Notes: generated from the letters alone by a model not told the origin. DNA of 64,000 bases from Cellulomonas wangsupingiae (GCF_024508275.1 NZ_CP101989.1:1674001-1738000), one strand, 5' to 3'. Numbered from the stretch's first letter, positions 43,842-53,034 are shown. Made by a program: numbers and translations.

Positions 43842-45359
43842 GTGAACGACCGAGAGCACACCACCGACGAGGCGCAGCAGGCGCCGGTGCGCAGCGCGCA
43901 GGAGGTGGCCGACGACGTCGTCGCGCGGGTGCTGGCACGGGCCGGGACCGCGGTGCAGGACGGCGGCACCACGCACACCTCGTACGACGGTGCGCAGCTC
44001 GACCTCGAGGAGCGGACGTCGCTGCGCCGGGTCACCGGGCTGTCCACCGAGCTGCAGGACGTCTCGGAGGTCGAGTACCGGCAGCTGCGGCTCGAGAGGG
44101 TCGTGCTCGTGGGTGTGTGGGGCTCGGGTACCGCCGAGGAGGCGGAGATCTCGCTGCGCGAGCTGGCCGCGCTGGCGGAGACGGCCGGGTCCGAGGTCCT
44201 CGACGGCCTGCTGCAGCGTCGGCGCACCCCGGACCCCGGCACGTTCCTCGGCTCGGGCAAGGCGGCCGAGCTCGCGACCGTCGTCGCCGCGGTCGGCGCC
44301 GACACCGTCGTGGTCGACGGCGAGCTGGCACCGTCGCAGCGCCGCGCGCTGGAGGACATCGTCAAGGTCAAGGTCGTCGACCGGACCGCGCTGATCCTCG
44401 ACATCTTCGCGCAGCACGCGAAGTCCCGGGAGGGCAAGGCGCAGGTCGAGCTCGCGCAGCTCGAGTACCTCCTGCCGCGTCTGCGCGGCTGGGGCGAGTC
44501 GATGAGCCGTCAGGCGGGTGGCCAGGTCGGCGGCGCAGGCGCGGGCATGGGCTCGCGCGGACCCGGTGAGACGAAGATCGAGCTGGACCGGCGACGCATC
44601 CGCAACCGCATGGCCAAGCTGCGTCGGGAGATCGCCGCGATGGCGCCGGCGCGCGAGACCAAGCGGGCCTCGCGCAAGCGCAACGCGATCCCGTCCGTCG
44701 CGATCGCCGGCTACACCAACGCCGGCAAGTCCTCGCTGCTCAACCGCCTGACGCACGCCGGTGTGCTGGTCGAGAACGCGCTGTTCGCGACCCTGGACCC
44801 CACGGTGCGTCGCGCCGAGGCGGCGGACGGGCGCGTGTACACGCTCGCGGACACCGTCGGGTTCGTGCGGGACCTGCCGCACCAGCTCGTGGAGGCCTTC
44901 CGGTCGACGCTCGAGGAGGTCGCGGACGCGGACCTCATCCTGCACGTCGTGGACGCCGCGCACCCGGACCCCGAGGGGCAGATCGCGGCGGTGCGGCACG
45001 TGTTCGCCGACATCCCCGGTGCGATGGACGTCCCCGAGATCATCGTGCTCAACAAGGCCGACCTCGCCAGCCCGGAGGCGGTCGCCCGGCTCCGCTCGCG
45101 CGAGGTGCACTCGATCGTCGTCTCCGCGCACACCGGGGAGGGCATCGCCGAGCTCAGCGAGCTCATCGCCGACCAGCTCCCGCGCCCCGGCGTCCACGTG
45201 GACGTCGTCGTGCCGTACTCGCGCGGGGACCTCGTCAGCCGCGTGCACGAGCACGGCGACATCGACCACGAGGAGCACACGGCGGCGGGCACGCTGCTGC
45301 GCGCGCGGGTCGACGCCGGGCTGGCGGCCGAGCTCGAGGCGGCGTCCGCCGGCTCCTGA
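43842..45359 (+). CDS. hflX: GTPase HflX
   Basis: A 505-residue ribosome-associated GTPase. The HflX N-terminal domain contains RRTPDPGTFLGSGKAAEL and DGELAPSQRRALED. It is followed by the glycine-rich SRQAGGQVGGAGAGMGSRGPGE and the G domain: G1 AGYTNAGKSSLLN at about 288, G3 DTVGFVRDLP, G4 NKAD. HflX splits stalled ribosomes under stress. The GTG has AGAGGA 6 nt upstream and replaces an earlier, weaker GTG. Position after dapF matches M. tuberculosis order, with the methyltransferase-MFS pair inserted. Confidence 0.95.
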   Translation: MNDREHTTDEAQQAPVRSAQEVADDVVARVLARAGTAVQDGGTTHTSYDGAQLDLEERTSLRRVTGLSTELQDVSEVEYRQLRLERVVLVGVWGSGTAEEAEISLRELAALAETAGSEVLDGLLQRRRTPDPGTFLGSGKAAELATVVAAVGADTVVVDGELAPSQRRALEDIVKVKVVDRTALILDIFAQHAKSREGKAQVELAQLEYLLPRLRGWGESMSRQAGGQVGGAGAGMGSRGPGETKIELDRRRIRNRMAKLRREIAAMAPARETKRASRKRNAIPSVAIAGYTNAGKSSLLNRLTHAGVLVENALFATLDPTVRRAEAADGRVYTLADTVGFVRDLPHQLVEAFRSTLEEVADADLILHVVDAAHPDPEGQIAAVRHVFADIPGAMDVPEIIVLNKADLASPEAVARLRSREVHSIVVSAHTGEGIAELSELIADQLPRPGVHVDVVVPYSRGDLVSRVHEHGDIDHEEHTAAGTLLRARVDAGLAAELEAASAGS

Positions 45360-45381
45360 CGGCCGGGTGCCCAGGTTCGCC

Positions 45382-45387
45382 TAGGGT
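45382..45387 (+). promoter_or_regulatory. -10 element of the S9 peptidase gene
   Basis: TAGGGT, spacer CGTGGG, then the GTG at 45394. Confidence 0.5.
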
Positions 45388-45393
45388 CGTGGG

Positions 45394-47412
45394 GTGCTTC
45401 CCACCGACCTGGACCTGCTGCGCACCCCGGGTGCGCCGACGCTGCTGCCCGACGCGACCGCGGCGGTCGTCGCCGTCACGCGCACCGACCTCGAGGCGGA
45501 CGCCTACCGGGGCGAGCTGTGGCTCGTGCCGCTCGACGGCAGCGGTGAGGGCACCGGCCGCGCGCGCCGGCTGACCCACGGCCACCGGGACAGCGCGCCC
45601 GAGGTGTCGCCGGACGGCCGCCTCGTCGCGTTCTGCCGGGCGCCGCTGACGGGCGGCCCGCCGCAGGTGCACGTGATGCCGCTGACGGGTGGTGAGCCGG
45701 TACGGCTGACCGACGCGCCGCTCGGTGCGGGCGACCCCCGGTGGTCGCCCGACGGGACGCGTCTCGCGTTCGTCGCGCGCGTCCCGCAGCACGGGCGGTA
45801 CGTCCGCGACGCGGACCCCTCGGCCGAGGCCCCCCGGCACATCACGACGTTCGCCTACCGGTCCGACGGCGTGGGCTTCGTGCACGACCGCCCGCAGCAC
45901 GTCCACGTCGTCGAGGTCCCCGCCGATCCCGCCGAGCTCACGTCGCCGCCCGCCGCGGTGGCGCTGACCTCCGGGGACGCCGAGGTCACAGGGCCGCGCT
46001 GGACCGCCGACGGCCTCGCCCTCGTCGCGCGGAGCACGCGCCACGCGGCCCGCGAGCACGACGTCCGGCGCGACGCCGTCCTCGTCGCCGCACCGCGCGA
46101 CGCGGCGGGGCCCGCACCCGTCGTGGCGCTGACGGACGCCGACGCGGGCAGCACCCTGGCGGTCGACGCCGTGCTGCCGACGACGGACGTCCTGTGGCTG
46201 CTCGCGTCCGACCTGGGCCCGGACGGCACCGACACCGTCGCGAGCCTCACCGGGCTGTACCGCGTGCCGCTGACCGGCGCGGGGCACGCGACCCGCACCG
46301 CCGGCGTGCCGCAGCGCCTCACCGACGCCGAGCGCGTCGGGCTGGGCGGCGTGCTCGTGGCGTCCGGCGACGACGTGCTCGTCACGGTGGAGGACCGCGG
46401 CGCCGTCACGCTGGCACGCGTCGCACCCGACGGGACGACGACCGTCCTGCTGGAGGCGCCGCACGTCGTGCTCGGTGCCGCCGCGGTCGACGGCGACGGC
46501 GGGCCGCACGTCGTCGCCACCGCCGCGACGCCGACCTCCGCGGGGTCGGTGCTGGCCCTGGACGGCGGCCCGCGGGTCGTCGCGGACTGGTCCGCGCCGC
46601 TGCGCGCGACCGGCCGCACCGTCCTGCCGTCCGAGCTGACGGCGACCGCACCCGACGGGTACCCGGTGCACGGATGGCTGGCGCTGCCGGACGCCGCGCG
46701 GCACCCCGGCCCGCACCCCACGCTCCTGATGATCCACGGCGGCCCGTTCGCGCAGTACACGCACGCCCTGTTCGACGAGGTGCAGGTGCTCACGGACGCC
46801 GGGTACGCGGTGGTGCTCGGCAACCCCCGCGGCTCGTCGGGGTACGGCCGCTCGCACGGCCGGGCCATCCGGCGGGCCATGGGCACCGTCGACACCGACG
46901 ACGTCCTCGCGCTGCTGGACGCGGCGCTCGACGGCCACGGCGACGTCCTCGACGCCGGCCGCGTGGGCGTCCTCGGCGGGTCCTACGGCGGCTACCTCAC
47001 CGCGTGGCTCACGACGCGCACGGACCGGTTCGCCGCCGCCGTCGTCGAGCGCGGCTTCCTCGACCCGGTGAGCTTCACGGGGTCGTCCGACATCGGCTGG
47101 TGGTTCGGGCTGCAGTACGTCGGCGACCACGGCGTCGACGCGGACCTCGTGGCCGCGCAGTCGCCGATGGCGCACGTGGGCGCGGTGACGACACCGACGC
47201 TCGTGGTGCACTCCGAGCAGGACTGGCGCTGCCCGGTCGAGCAGGGCCAGCGCTGGTACGTCGAGCTGCGGCGGCGCGGCGTCCCCGCCGAGCTGCTCCT
47301 CTTCCCCGGCGAGGGGCACGAGCTGTCCCGCTCGGGACGGCCCTCGCACCGCCGTGCGCGGTTCGAGCACCTGCTGGCCTGGTGGGCGCGGCACCTGCCG
47401 GTCACCGTCTGA
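45394..47412 (+). CDS. S9 family prolyl-oligopeptidase-type peptidase
   Basis: A 672-residue cytoplasmic serine peptidase. A beta-propeller of about 400 residues has TolB/WD-like repeats such as RRLTHGHRDSAPEVSPDGRLVAF and DPRWSPDGTRLAFVA. The alpha/beta hydrolase domain has the nucleophile in GVLGGSYGGYLTAW (Ser530), Asp610 in HSEQDWRCP and His642 in GEGHELSR. It resembles acylaminoacyl- and dipeptidyl-peptidases of subfamily S9C. No signal peptide is visible. Substrate specificity is unknown. Confidence 0.9.
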   Translation: MLPTDLDLLRTPGAPTLLPDATAAVVAVTRTDLEADAYRGELWLVPLDGSGEGTGRARRLTHGHRDSAPEVSPDGRLVAFCRAPLTGGPPQVHVMPLTGGEPVRLTDAPLGAGDPRWSPDGTRLAFVARVPQHGRYVRDADPSAEAPRHITTFAYRSDGVGFVHDRPQHVHVVEVPADPAELTSPPAAVALTSGDAEVTGPRWTADGLALVARSTRHAAREHDVRRDAVLVAAPRDAAGPAPVVALTDADAGSTLAVDAVLPTTDVLWLLASDLGPDGTDTVASLTGLYRVPLTGAGHATRTAGVPQRLTDAERVGLGGVLVASGDDVLVTVEDRGAVTLARVAPDGTTTVLLEAPHVVLGAAAVDGDGGPHVVATAATPTSAGSVLALDGGPRVVADWSAPLRATGRTVLPSELTATAPDGYPVHGWLALPDAARHPGPHPTLLMIHGGPFAQYTHALFDEVQVLTDAGYAVVLGNPRGSSGYGRSHGRAIRRAMGTVDTDDVLALLDAALDGHGDVLDAGRVGVLGGSYGGYLTAWLTTRTDRFAAAVVERGFLDPVSFTGSSDIGWWFGLQYVGDHGVDADLVAAQSPMAHVGAVTTPTLVVHSEQDWRCPVEQGQRWYVELRRRGVPAELLLFPGEGHELSRSGRPSHRRARFEHLLAWWARHLPVTV

Positions 47413-47420
47413 CCGACGCG

Positions 47421-47446
47421 TCCCGGCCGCCGGGCGGCGGCCGGGA
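47421..47446 (+). terminator. hairpin after the S9 peptidase gene
   Basis: TCCCGGCCGCC and its exact complement form an 11-bp stem with the loop GGGC, 8 nt after the stop codon. Confidence 0.7.
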
Positions 47447-47463
47447 CTCTCAGCGGGCGCGGC

Positions 47464-47469
47464 TACGCT
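47464..47469 (+). promoter_or_regulatory. -10 element of the DinG-like helicase gene
   Basis: TACGCT, spacer GTCGCG, then the GTG at 47476. Eight nt further upstream stands TCTCAGCG (47448-47455), which agrees with the damage-promoter box TGTCRGTG in 6 of 8 positions. Confidence 0.5.
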
Positions 47470-47475
47470 GTCGCG

Positions 47476-49617
47476 GTGCCCGAGCCAGATCCGACGTCCG
47501 CCACCGACGTCGACGACGACGGGGCACGCCTCGCGCACGCGGCCGCCGAGGTCGACGAGCTGCTCGACCTGGCCGTCGGTGCGCTCGGCGGTGGGCGGCG
47601 CGACGGTCAGCACGCGATGGCCCAGGCCGTCGCGGACGCGCTGCGCACCGGCGAGCACCTGCTGGTGCAGGCCGGCACCGGGACGGGCAAGTCGCTCGGG
47701 TACCTGGTCCCGGCCGTGCGGCACGCCGTGCAGAACGACGAGCGCGTCGTCGTGTCCACCGCCACGCTCGCGCTGCAGCGCCAGGTGCTCACGCGCGACC
47801 TGCCGCTGGTCACCACGGCGCTCGGGTCACGCCTGCCGCGGCAGGCACAGATCGCCCTGCTCAAGGGCTGGCACAACTACCTCTGCGTGCACAAGGTCGC
47901 GGGCGGCTACCCCGAGGAGCAGGCCACGCTGTTCGACGTCCCCGAGCGCGCCGGGGCGGCGGACCACCCGCCGGTCGTCGAGGACGGGGACACGGTCCGC
48001 GAGACGCTCGGCGAGCAGGTCGTCCGGGCGCGGGAGTGGGCCGAGGAGACGGCGACGGGTGACCGCGACGAGCTGGTGCCCGGGGTCTCCGACCGCGCCT
48101 GGCGCCAGGTGTCGGTCACCGCGATGGAGTGCCTCGGCGGCGTGTGCCCGATGCTCGCCGAGTGCTTCCCCGAGGCCGCGCGGGCCCGGGCCCGCGCGGC
48201 GGACGTCGTCGTCACCAACCACGCGATGCTCGGCATCGCCGCCTCCGGCTCGCCCAACGTGCTGCCGGAGCACCAGGTGCTCGTCGTGGACGAGGCGCAC
48301 GAGCTCGCCGACCGCGTCACCGCCCAGGCGACGGCGGAGCTGTCCCTGCCGACCGTCGAGCAGGCCGCGCGCCTCGCGCGGCGGCACGGCGGCGTGCCGA
48401 CGACCGACCTCGACACGGCCGGCCAGCACCTCGCCTCGGTGATCGTGCCGCTGCCGGAGGGGCGGTTCCCCCGTGGCATGCCGGAGGACGTCCGCCTCGC
48501 GGTCGCCGCGGTCCGGGACGCCGCGCGCACGCTGCTGACGGCCCTCAAGCCCGAGGCCGGGTCCCGCGACGCGGGCGACGGCGGCCGCAAGATGGCGGCG
48601 TCCGCGATGCTCGCGCTGTTCGAGGTCGCCGAGCGCATGGCCGCCGACCCGGAGCAGAACGCGTCGACCGTCCTGTGGTGCGCACGGAGCGAGGACCGCC
48701 GCGGCATGACGACGACCCGCCTGCACGCGGCACCGCTCGCGGTGGCGGGCCTGGTGCGGACGAACCTGCTGACCGGGCGCACCGGGGTGCTCACGTCGGC
48801 GACGCTCACGCTCGGGGGGTCGTTCGACGCGGCGGCACGCTCGGTGGGTCTCGCGCTCAGGCCGGACGCCGCTCCCGTCGGGCCGGTGGCGATCGCCACG
48901 TCCGACACCGCCGCCCCGGCCGCGACGCCGCGCGGCGACGACGTGCTGCGGTGGCGCGGCCTCGACGTCGGCAGCCCGTTCGACTACCCCCGGCAGGGGA
49001 TCTGCTACGTCGCGCGCCGCCTGCCGCCGCCGGGACGCGAGCCGGCCACCGACGCGCAGCTCGACGAGATCGCCACGCTGGTCGAGGCCGCGGGCGGCCG
49101 GACGCTCGGCCTGTTCACGTCCCGCCGGGCGGCGACCGTGGCGGCCGAGGCGATGCGGGAGCGGCTCGACGTCCCCGTCCTCCTGCAGGGTGACGACCAG
49201 CTCCCGTCCCTCGTCGAGCGCTTCGCGGCCGACGAGCCCACGTGCCTGTTCGGGACGCTGTCGCTCTGGCAGGGCGTGGACGTGCCCGGGCCGGCCTGCC
49301 GGCTCGTGATCATCGACCGCATCCCGTTCCCGCGTCCCGACGACCCGGTGCGCTCGGCGCGGTCCGACGCCGTCGCCGCGGCCGGGGGCAACGGCTTCAT
49401 GTCGGTGGCGGCCACCCACGCGGCGTTGCTCCTCGCGCAGGGGGCGGGACGTCTCGTGCGCTCGGGGAAGGACCGTGGCGTCGTCGCCGTGCTGGACCCG
49501 CGCCTCGCGACCGCCCGGTACGGCGAGTACCTGCAGCGGTCCATGCCGCCGTTCTGGCGGACCACGGACCGTGACGCCGTCCTCGCCGCGCTGCGCCGCC
49601 TGGCGGGTTCGGACTAG
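47476..49617 (+). CDS. DinG-like ATP-dependent helicase with Fe-S cluster
   Basis: A 713-residue superfamily 2 helicase of the DinG/XPD group. Walker A is VQAGTGTGKSLGYLVPA at about 66 and the DEAH box is VVDEAHELADRV at about 272. Four cysteines of an iron-sulfur domain are visible: one in HNYLCVHK and three in ECLGGVCPMLAECF. The late motif GTLSLWQGVDVPG is typical. DinG proteins unwind 5'-to-3' and resolve R-loops and G-quadruplexes. Position between hflX and lexA is shared with Streptomyces. No exonuclease domain is present. Confidence 0.9.
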   Translation: MPEPDPTSATDVDDDGARLAHAAAEVDELLDLAVGALGGGRRDGQHAMAQAVADALRTGEHLLVQAGTGTGKSLGYLVPAVRHAVQNDERVVVSTATLALQRQVLTRDLPLVTTALGSRLPRQAQIALLKGWHNYLCVHKVAGGYPEEQATLFDVPERAGAADHPPVVEDGDTVRETLGEQVVRAREWAEETATGDRDELVPGVSDRAWRQVSVTAMECLGGVCPMLAECFPEAARARARAADVVVTNHAMLGIAASGSPNVLPEHQVLVVDEAHELADRVTAQATAELSLPTVEQAARLARRHGGVPTTDLDTAGQHLASVIVPLPEGRFPRGMPEDVRLAVAAVRDAARTLLTALKPEAGSRDAGDGGRKMAASAMLALFEVAERMAADPEQNASTVLWCARSEDRRGMTTTRLHAAPLAVAGLVRTNLLTGRTGVLTSATLTLGGSFDAAARSVGLALRPDAAPVGPVAIATSDTAAPAATPRGDDVLRWRGLDVGSPFDYPRQGICYVARRLPPPGREPATDAQLDEIATLVEAAGGRTLGLFTSRRAATVAAEAMRERLDVPVLLQGDDQLPSLVERFAADEPTCLFGTLSLWQGVDVPGPACRLVIIDRIPFPRPDDPVRSARSDAVAAAGGNGFMSVAATHAALLLAQGAGRLVRSGKDRGVVAVLDPRLATARYGEYLQRSMPPFWRTTDRDAVLAALRRLAGSD

Positions 49618-49695
49618 CCTCGTGATCGGGGCGTGCCGGACCGGGCGGGTCTGCCTCGGTTCCGCGTTCGACGCCCGTGACGAGGGGAAACGACC

Positions 49696-50700
49696 ATGGC
49701 CGAAGCCATCGAGGGCGACGAGCTCGCCCTCAGCCCGTCGCCGTCCGTGCCACGGCGCACGTCCAAGCTCGGCATCGTCGGCGCCGGGGCGGTGGGTTCG
49801 ACGATGGCCTACGCCGCGCTCATGCGCGGTGCGGCCCGCACGGTCGCCCTGCTCGACGTCAACCGCGCGAAGGTCGACGCCGAGGTGCTCGACCTCTCGC
49901 ACGGGATCCAGTTCACGTCGATGGCGGAGGTCATCGGCTCGGACGACGCGGCGGTGATGGCCGACTGCGACGTCATCATGTTCACGGCCGGTGCCAAGCA
50001 GAAGCCCGGGCAGTCGCGCCTCGACCTCGCCGAGGCCACCATCTCGCTCGTCCGCAAGGTGCTGCCGGGCCTCGTGGAGGTCGCACCGAACGCGGTGTAC
50101 GTCATGGTGACCAACCCGGTGGACGTCGTGACGTACGCCGCGCTGCAGATCTCCGGGCTGCCCCCCTCGCAGCTGTTCGGCTCGGGCACCGTGCTCGACT
50201 CCTCGCGCCTGCGCTACCTCATCGCACGCCACACGGGGGTCGCGGTGCAGAACGTGCACGCGTACGTGGCCGGCGAGCACGGCGACACCGAGCTGCCCCT
50301 GTGGAGCTCGGCGACGATCGGCGCGGTCCCGATCCTCGAGTGGGAGGGGACCGGCGGCAACGGGCCCCTGACCCGCGAGGTGCGCGACTCCATCGCCCGC
50401 GAGGTGGTCGAGTCGGCCTACCGCATCATCGAGGGCAAGGGGGCGACGAACTACGCGATCGCACTGGCGGGGTCCCGCATCATCGAGGCGGTGCTCAAGG
50501 ACGAGCGCCGGATCCTCCCGGTCTCCTCGCTGCTGGACAACTACCTCGGCATCTCGGACGTGTGCCTGAGCGTGCCGTCGATCGTCGGGTCCTCGGGCGT
50601 GCTCGAGCGCCTGGAGGTGCCGATGTCGTCCGACGAGATCACGGGCATGCGTCGTTCGGCGCAGGCGGTGCGCTCGGTCGCCCGGCGCTTCGGCTTCTGA
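49696..50700 (+). CDS. ldh: L-lactate dehydrogenase
   Basis: A 334-residue enzyme with the NAD motif GIVGAGAVGSTMAY, the substrate-specificity loop AGAKQKPGQSRLDL (Gln of the KQKPG motif marks lactate rather than malate), MVTNPVD, the substrate Arg in LDSSRLRYLI and the proton-relay His in AGEHGDTELPLW. It interconverts pyruvate and lactate and suits fermentative growth known in Cellulomonas. GAGGGGAAA precedes the ATG. About 20 variable residues extend the N-terminus. Confidence 0.95.
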   Translation: MAEAIEGDELALSPSPSVPRRTSKLGIVGAGAVGSTMAYAALMRGAARTVALLDVNRAKVDAEVLDLSHGIQFTSMAEVIGSDDAAVMADCDVIMFTAGAKQKPGQSRLDLAEATISLVRKVLPGLVEVAPNAVYVMVTNPVDVVTYAALQISGLPPSQLFGSGTVLDSSRLRYLIARHTGVAVQNVHAYVAGEHGDTELPLWSSATIGAVPILEWEGTGGNGPLTREVRDSIAREVVESAYRIIEGKGATNYAIALAGSRIIEAVLKDERRILPVSSLLDNYLGISDVCLSVPSIVGSSGVLERLEVPMSSDEITGMRRSAQAVRSVARRFGF

Positions 50701-50712
50701 CCGCGGCGGTGC

Positions 50713-50746
50713 ACGGGGGCGGTGCGGTGCGACCGCCCGCCCCCGT
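50713..50746 (+). terminator. hairpin after ldh
   Basis: ACGGGGGCGGT and ACCGCCCGCCCCCGT can pair with one bulge, 12 nt after the ldh stop. Confidence 0.6.
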
Positions 50747-50800
50747 TCCCGTGGTGGACCGTCCGTCAGCGGCGCCGCCGCGCCTCGACGAGTCCGCCGT

Positions 50801-50830
50801 GCAGGGTGGTCGCCCTGCAGGGTGCTCGCC
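50801..50830. repeat. short tandem direct repeat
   Basis: GCAGGGTGGTCGCC and GCAGGGTGCTCGCC, two 14-bp copies with one difference, at a period of 16 bp in the ldh-lexA gap. Confidence 0.5.
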
Positions 50831-50853
50831 GGGGGCGCCGTGCGCCGACCGGG

Positions 50854-51615
50854 TCACAGGCTGCGCAGCACGCTCACGACCCGGCCCAGGACCGTGGCGC
50901 CGTCGCCGTCGATGGGCGCGTACGCCGGGTTGTGGGGCAGCAGCCAGACGTGCCCGTCGGCGCGCTTGAAGGTCTTGACCGTCGCCTCGCCGTCGATCAT
51001 GGCGGCGACGATCTCACCGTTCTCGGCCACGGGCTGGCGGCGCACCACGACCCAGTCGCCGTCGCAGATGGCGGCGTCGATCATCGAGTCCCCGGCCACC
51101 TTGAGCAGGAAGAGGTCGCCCTCGCCGACGAGCTGGCGCGGCAGGGGGAAGACGTCCTCCACGACCTGCTCGGCGAGGATCGGCCCGCCCGCGGCGATGC
51201 GACCGACCACGGGGACGTACGACGGGGCGGGGGAGTTGTCCCGCTCCGGGGCGTCCGGGTCGAGCAGCGGCGCGCCGGACCGCGACGCCCACGGCGCGAC
51301 CGAGCGCGCGTCGTCGGGCTGCACGACCTCGATGGCGCGCGGCCGGTTCGGGTCCCGGCGCAGGTAGCCCTTGCGCTCGAGCGACGTCAGCTGGTGCTTG
51401 ACGCTGGACGGGCTGGTGAGACCGACGGCGTCACCGATCTCCCGCATGCTCGGCGGGTAGCCGCGCTGCTCCACGGAGGCGCGCACGGTCTCCAGCACGA
51501 GCCGCTGGCGCGTCGTCAGGCCGTCGCCGGGGACCTCCTCGACCTCCGCGGGCGCGCCCGCGGGCGCCCCGTGCGGTCTGCGTGCCTGCATCGTCGAGCC
51601 GTCCTGCACGTCCAC
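50854..51615 (-). CDS. lexA: SOS repressor LexA
   Basis: A 253-residue repressor. An N-terminal winged helix ([53 protein letters not shown]) precedes the Ala-Gly cleavage site in [11 protein letters not shown]. The catalytic dyad is Ser177 in [11 protein letters not shown] and Lys214 in EATVKTFKR. RecA filaments provoke self-cleavage and so release the SOS genes. The GTG at 51615 is preceded by AGGAGG; a second GTG six bases on is also possible. Divergent from the LysM gene. Confidence 0.95.
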   Translation of the reverse strand: MDVQDGSTMQARRPHGAPAGAPAEVEEVPGDGLTTRQRLVLETVRASVEQRGYPPSMREIGDAVGLTSPSSVKHQLTSLERKGYLRRDPNRPRAIEVVQPDDARSVAPWASRSGAPLLDPDAPERDNSPAPSYVPVVGRIAAGGPILAEQVVEDVFPLPRQLVGEGDLFLLKVAGDSMIDAAICDGDWVVVRRQPVAENGEIVAAMIDGEATVKTFKRADGHVWLLPHNPAYAPIDGDGATVLGRVVSVLRSL

Positions 51616-51757
51616 TGCGCCTCCTGCCGTCGGTCCGTCGCGAAGCCCGTCGGGGACCCGCGCGTCGTGGAGCACCCTGCGCCGCCCGTCCCGGCCGGCC
51701 GGTGACCGGTCGGGCGGCTCGCCGCCGGGTCGGCCGCGGACGGCCTCGTCGGAGCGA

Positions 51758-51779
51758 TGTCGGTGGTCGGTGGTGCACT
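51758..51779 (+). promoter_or_regulatory. possible PafBC-type promoter towards the LysM gene
   Basis: TGTCGGTG, exactly 8 nt, then TGCACT. The upstream box is a full match to TGTCRGTG; the -10 deviates at its second base. Confidence 0.4.
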
Positions 51780-51818
51780 CGTCGCAGCACTCACCCTAGG
51801 GGTGCGGGGTGGGCGGAT

Positions 51819-51832
51819 CAAACACCTGTTCG
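51819..51832. promoter_or_regulatory. LexA box 1 (lexA proximal)
   Basis: CAAACACCTGTTCG, an SOS box with one imperfect half. It lies 20 bp upstream of the lexA -10 and would cover the -35, so it fits autoregulation. Confidence 0.8.
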
Positions 51833-51871
51833 AGCGTGTCTCGACGGATGTCGGCCGGCTCTGGTAGACAT

Positions 51872-51885
51872 CGTACAGATGTTCG
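51872..51885. promoter_or_regulatory. LexA box 2 (degenerate)
   Basis: CGTACAGATGTTCG keeps the right half GTTCG and most of the left. It is next to box 3 (centres 15 bp apart) and overlaps the predicted LysM transcript start. Confidence 0.5.
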
Positions 51886-51886
51886 A

Positions 51887-51900
51887 CGAACATGTGTTCG
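51887..51900. promoter_or_regulatory. LexA box 3 (LysM proximal)
   Basis: CGAACATGTGTTCG, with both SOS half-sites CGAAC and GTTCG intact and ACATGT at the centre. It lies 77 bp before the LysM ATG. Confidence 0.9.
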
Positions 51901-51977
51901 ACGGGCGAGGCTTCGGAAGGTGCTGGTGGTCGCCGCGGCGACAGCGGCGGCCGGACGGGCGAGGAGAGGAGCACGAC

Positions 51978-52367
51978 ATGAGCGCGACTTCGATCGCACC
52001 GCGGGTGCACGGAACGGGCCGTACTGCCGCTGCACCTTCTGGCGTGGCGCGCGGTGCTCGTGCGGTGCCGGCCGCGGGCCCGCTGCGGCTCACCGCCCGT
52101 GGTCGCGCCGTCGTGTGGCTGCTCGGGCTGGTGCTCGCCGGTGGCGTCGGGGGAGCGGCCGCGTCCGCGTACGCCGACGGGCCGACCGCGGCGACCGAGG
52201 TGCGACGCGTGGTCGTCGCGCCGGGTGACACGCTGTGGGCGATCGCCGCGGACGTGGCGGCCCCGGGCGAGGACGTGCGCGACGTCGTGCTGGAGCTCAT
52301 GGCGCTCAACGAGCTGCCGTCGGGCGGCCTCCAGGCCGGCGCGACGATCGTGGTGCCCGTCGCCTGA
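51978..52367 (+). CDS. LysM-domain membrane protein, probable SOS division inhibitor (Rv2719c/DivS-like)
   Basis: A 129-residue protein: about 45 polar residues, one membrane helix ([22 protein letters not shown]), then an external LysM domain ([35 protein letters not shown] ... [12 protein letters not shown]). Divergence from lexA and the shared SOS boxes match M. tuberculosis Rv2719c and C. glutamicum DivS, small proteins that block division after DNA damage (family knowledge). There is no catalytic domain, so peptidoglycan binding rather than hydrolysis is expected. GAGAGGAG lies upstream of the ATG. Confidence 0.85.
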   Translation: MSATSIAPRVHGTGRTAAAPSGVARGARAVPAAGPLRLTARGRAVVWLLGLVLAGGVGGAAASAYADGPTAATEVRRVVVAPGDTLWAIAADVAAPGEDVRDVVLELMALNELPSGGLQAGATIVVPVA

Positions 52368-52439
52368 GGCCCCGTCGTCCGGTGGGCGGCCCGGCCCGGA
52401 GGCGCGGACGTCCCAGACGCGACGTCGCCGGGGTGCGTG

Positions 52440-52468
52440 TTGCGGCGGCGCGCGCGACGGCCTAGCGT
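52440..52468 (+). promoter_or_regulatory. nrdR promoter candidate
   Basis: TTGCGG, 17 nt, TAGCGT, ending 62 nt before the nrdR GTG. No NrdR-box-like sequence was found next to it. Confidence 0.45.
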
Positions 52469-52530
52469 CGCCTGCGTCCGCGCGTCCACGACGTGCGGCC
52501 GCCGTCCGACGCCATGCCGAGAGGTCCGTT

Positions 52531-53034
52531 GTGCACTGTCCGTTCTGCCGGCACCCGGACTCCCGTGTCGTCGACTCCCGCACGTCCGACGATGGGTCGT
52601 CGATCCGCCGACGCCGGCAGTGCCCGAGCTGCCACCGTCGCTTCACCACCATCGAGACGGCGAGCCTGTCGGTCGTGAAGCGGTCCGGTGCGACCGAGCC
52701 GTTCAGCCGCGAGAAGATCGCCAACGGCGTCCGCAAGGCCTGCCAGGGTCGGCCCGTGAGCGAGGACGACCTCGCGCTGCTGGCCCAGAAGGTCGAGGAG
52801 ACGCTGCGGACCGCGGGCTCCGCCGAGATCGACGCGTACGAGATCGGCTTGGCGATCCTGGGCCCGCTGCGCGACCTCGACGAGGTCGCCTACCTGCGGT
52901 TCGCGAGCGTCTACCAGGCCTTCGACTCGCTGGAGGACTTCGAGACCGCGATCTCCGGCCTCCGGGCCGAGCACGGCGACGAGCCGGCCACCGACGCCGA
53001 GGGTGCCGGCGCGGGTCCGACCGCCGCGTCCTGA
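52531..53034 (+). CDS. nrdR: ribonucleotide reductase repressor NrdR
   Basis: A 167-residue regulator. The zinc ribbon is HCPFC ... QCPSCHRRF, and the ATP-cone domain runs through [24 protein letters not shown] to [10 protein letters not shown]. NrdR senses ATP/dATP and represses ribonucleotide reductase genes. None of those genes lies in the window. A GAGAGG precedes the GTG. The acidic C-terminal tail of about 20 residues is common in actinobacteria. In mycobacteria nrdR also sits beside the Rv2719c-lexA pair. Confidence 0.95.
   Translation: MHCPFCRHPDSRVVDSRTSDDGSSIRRRRQCPSCHRRFTTIETASLSVVKRSGATEPFSREKIANGVRKACQGRPVSEDDLALLAQKVEETLRTAGSAEIDAYEIGLAILGPLRDLDEVAYLRFASVYQAFDSLEDFETAISGLRAEHGDEPATDAEGAGAGPTAAS

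Larger units (their letters stand above)
51616..51977. promoter_or_regulatory. lexA/LysM divergent control region (362 bp without a gene)
   Basis: This stretch holds no convincing coding frame. It carries the lexA -10 (TAGGGT on the minus strand, 51793-51798), the LexA boxes listed separately, a damage-promoter-like element at 51758, and a likely LysM promoter. That promoter is TCGACG at 51841, 17 nt, and TAGACA at 51864 with an upstream TGG. The lexA leader would be about 170 nt. Confidence 0.75.

Noticed and set aside
49400..49420. Further TGTCGGTG motif
   Set aside because: It lies inside the DinG-like coding sequence without a TANNNT at 8 nt, so it is coincidental.
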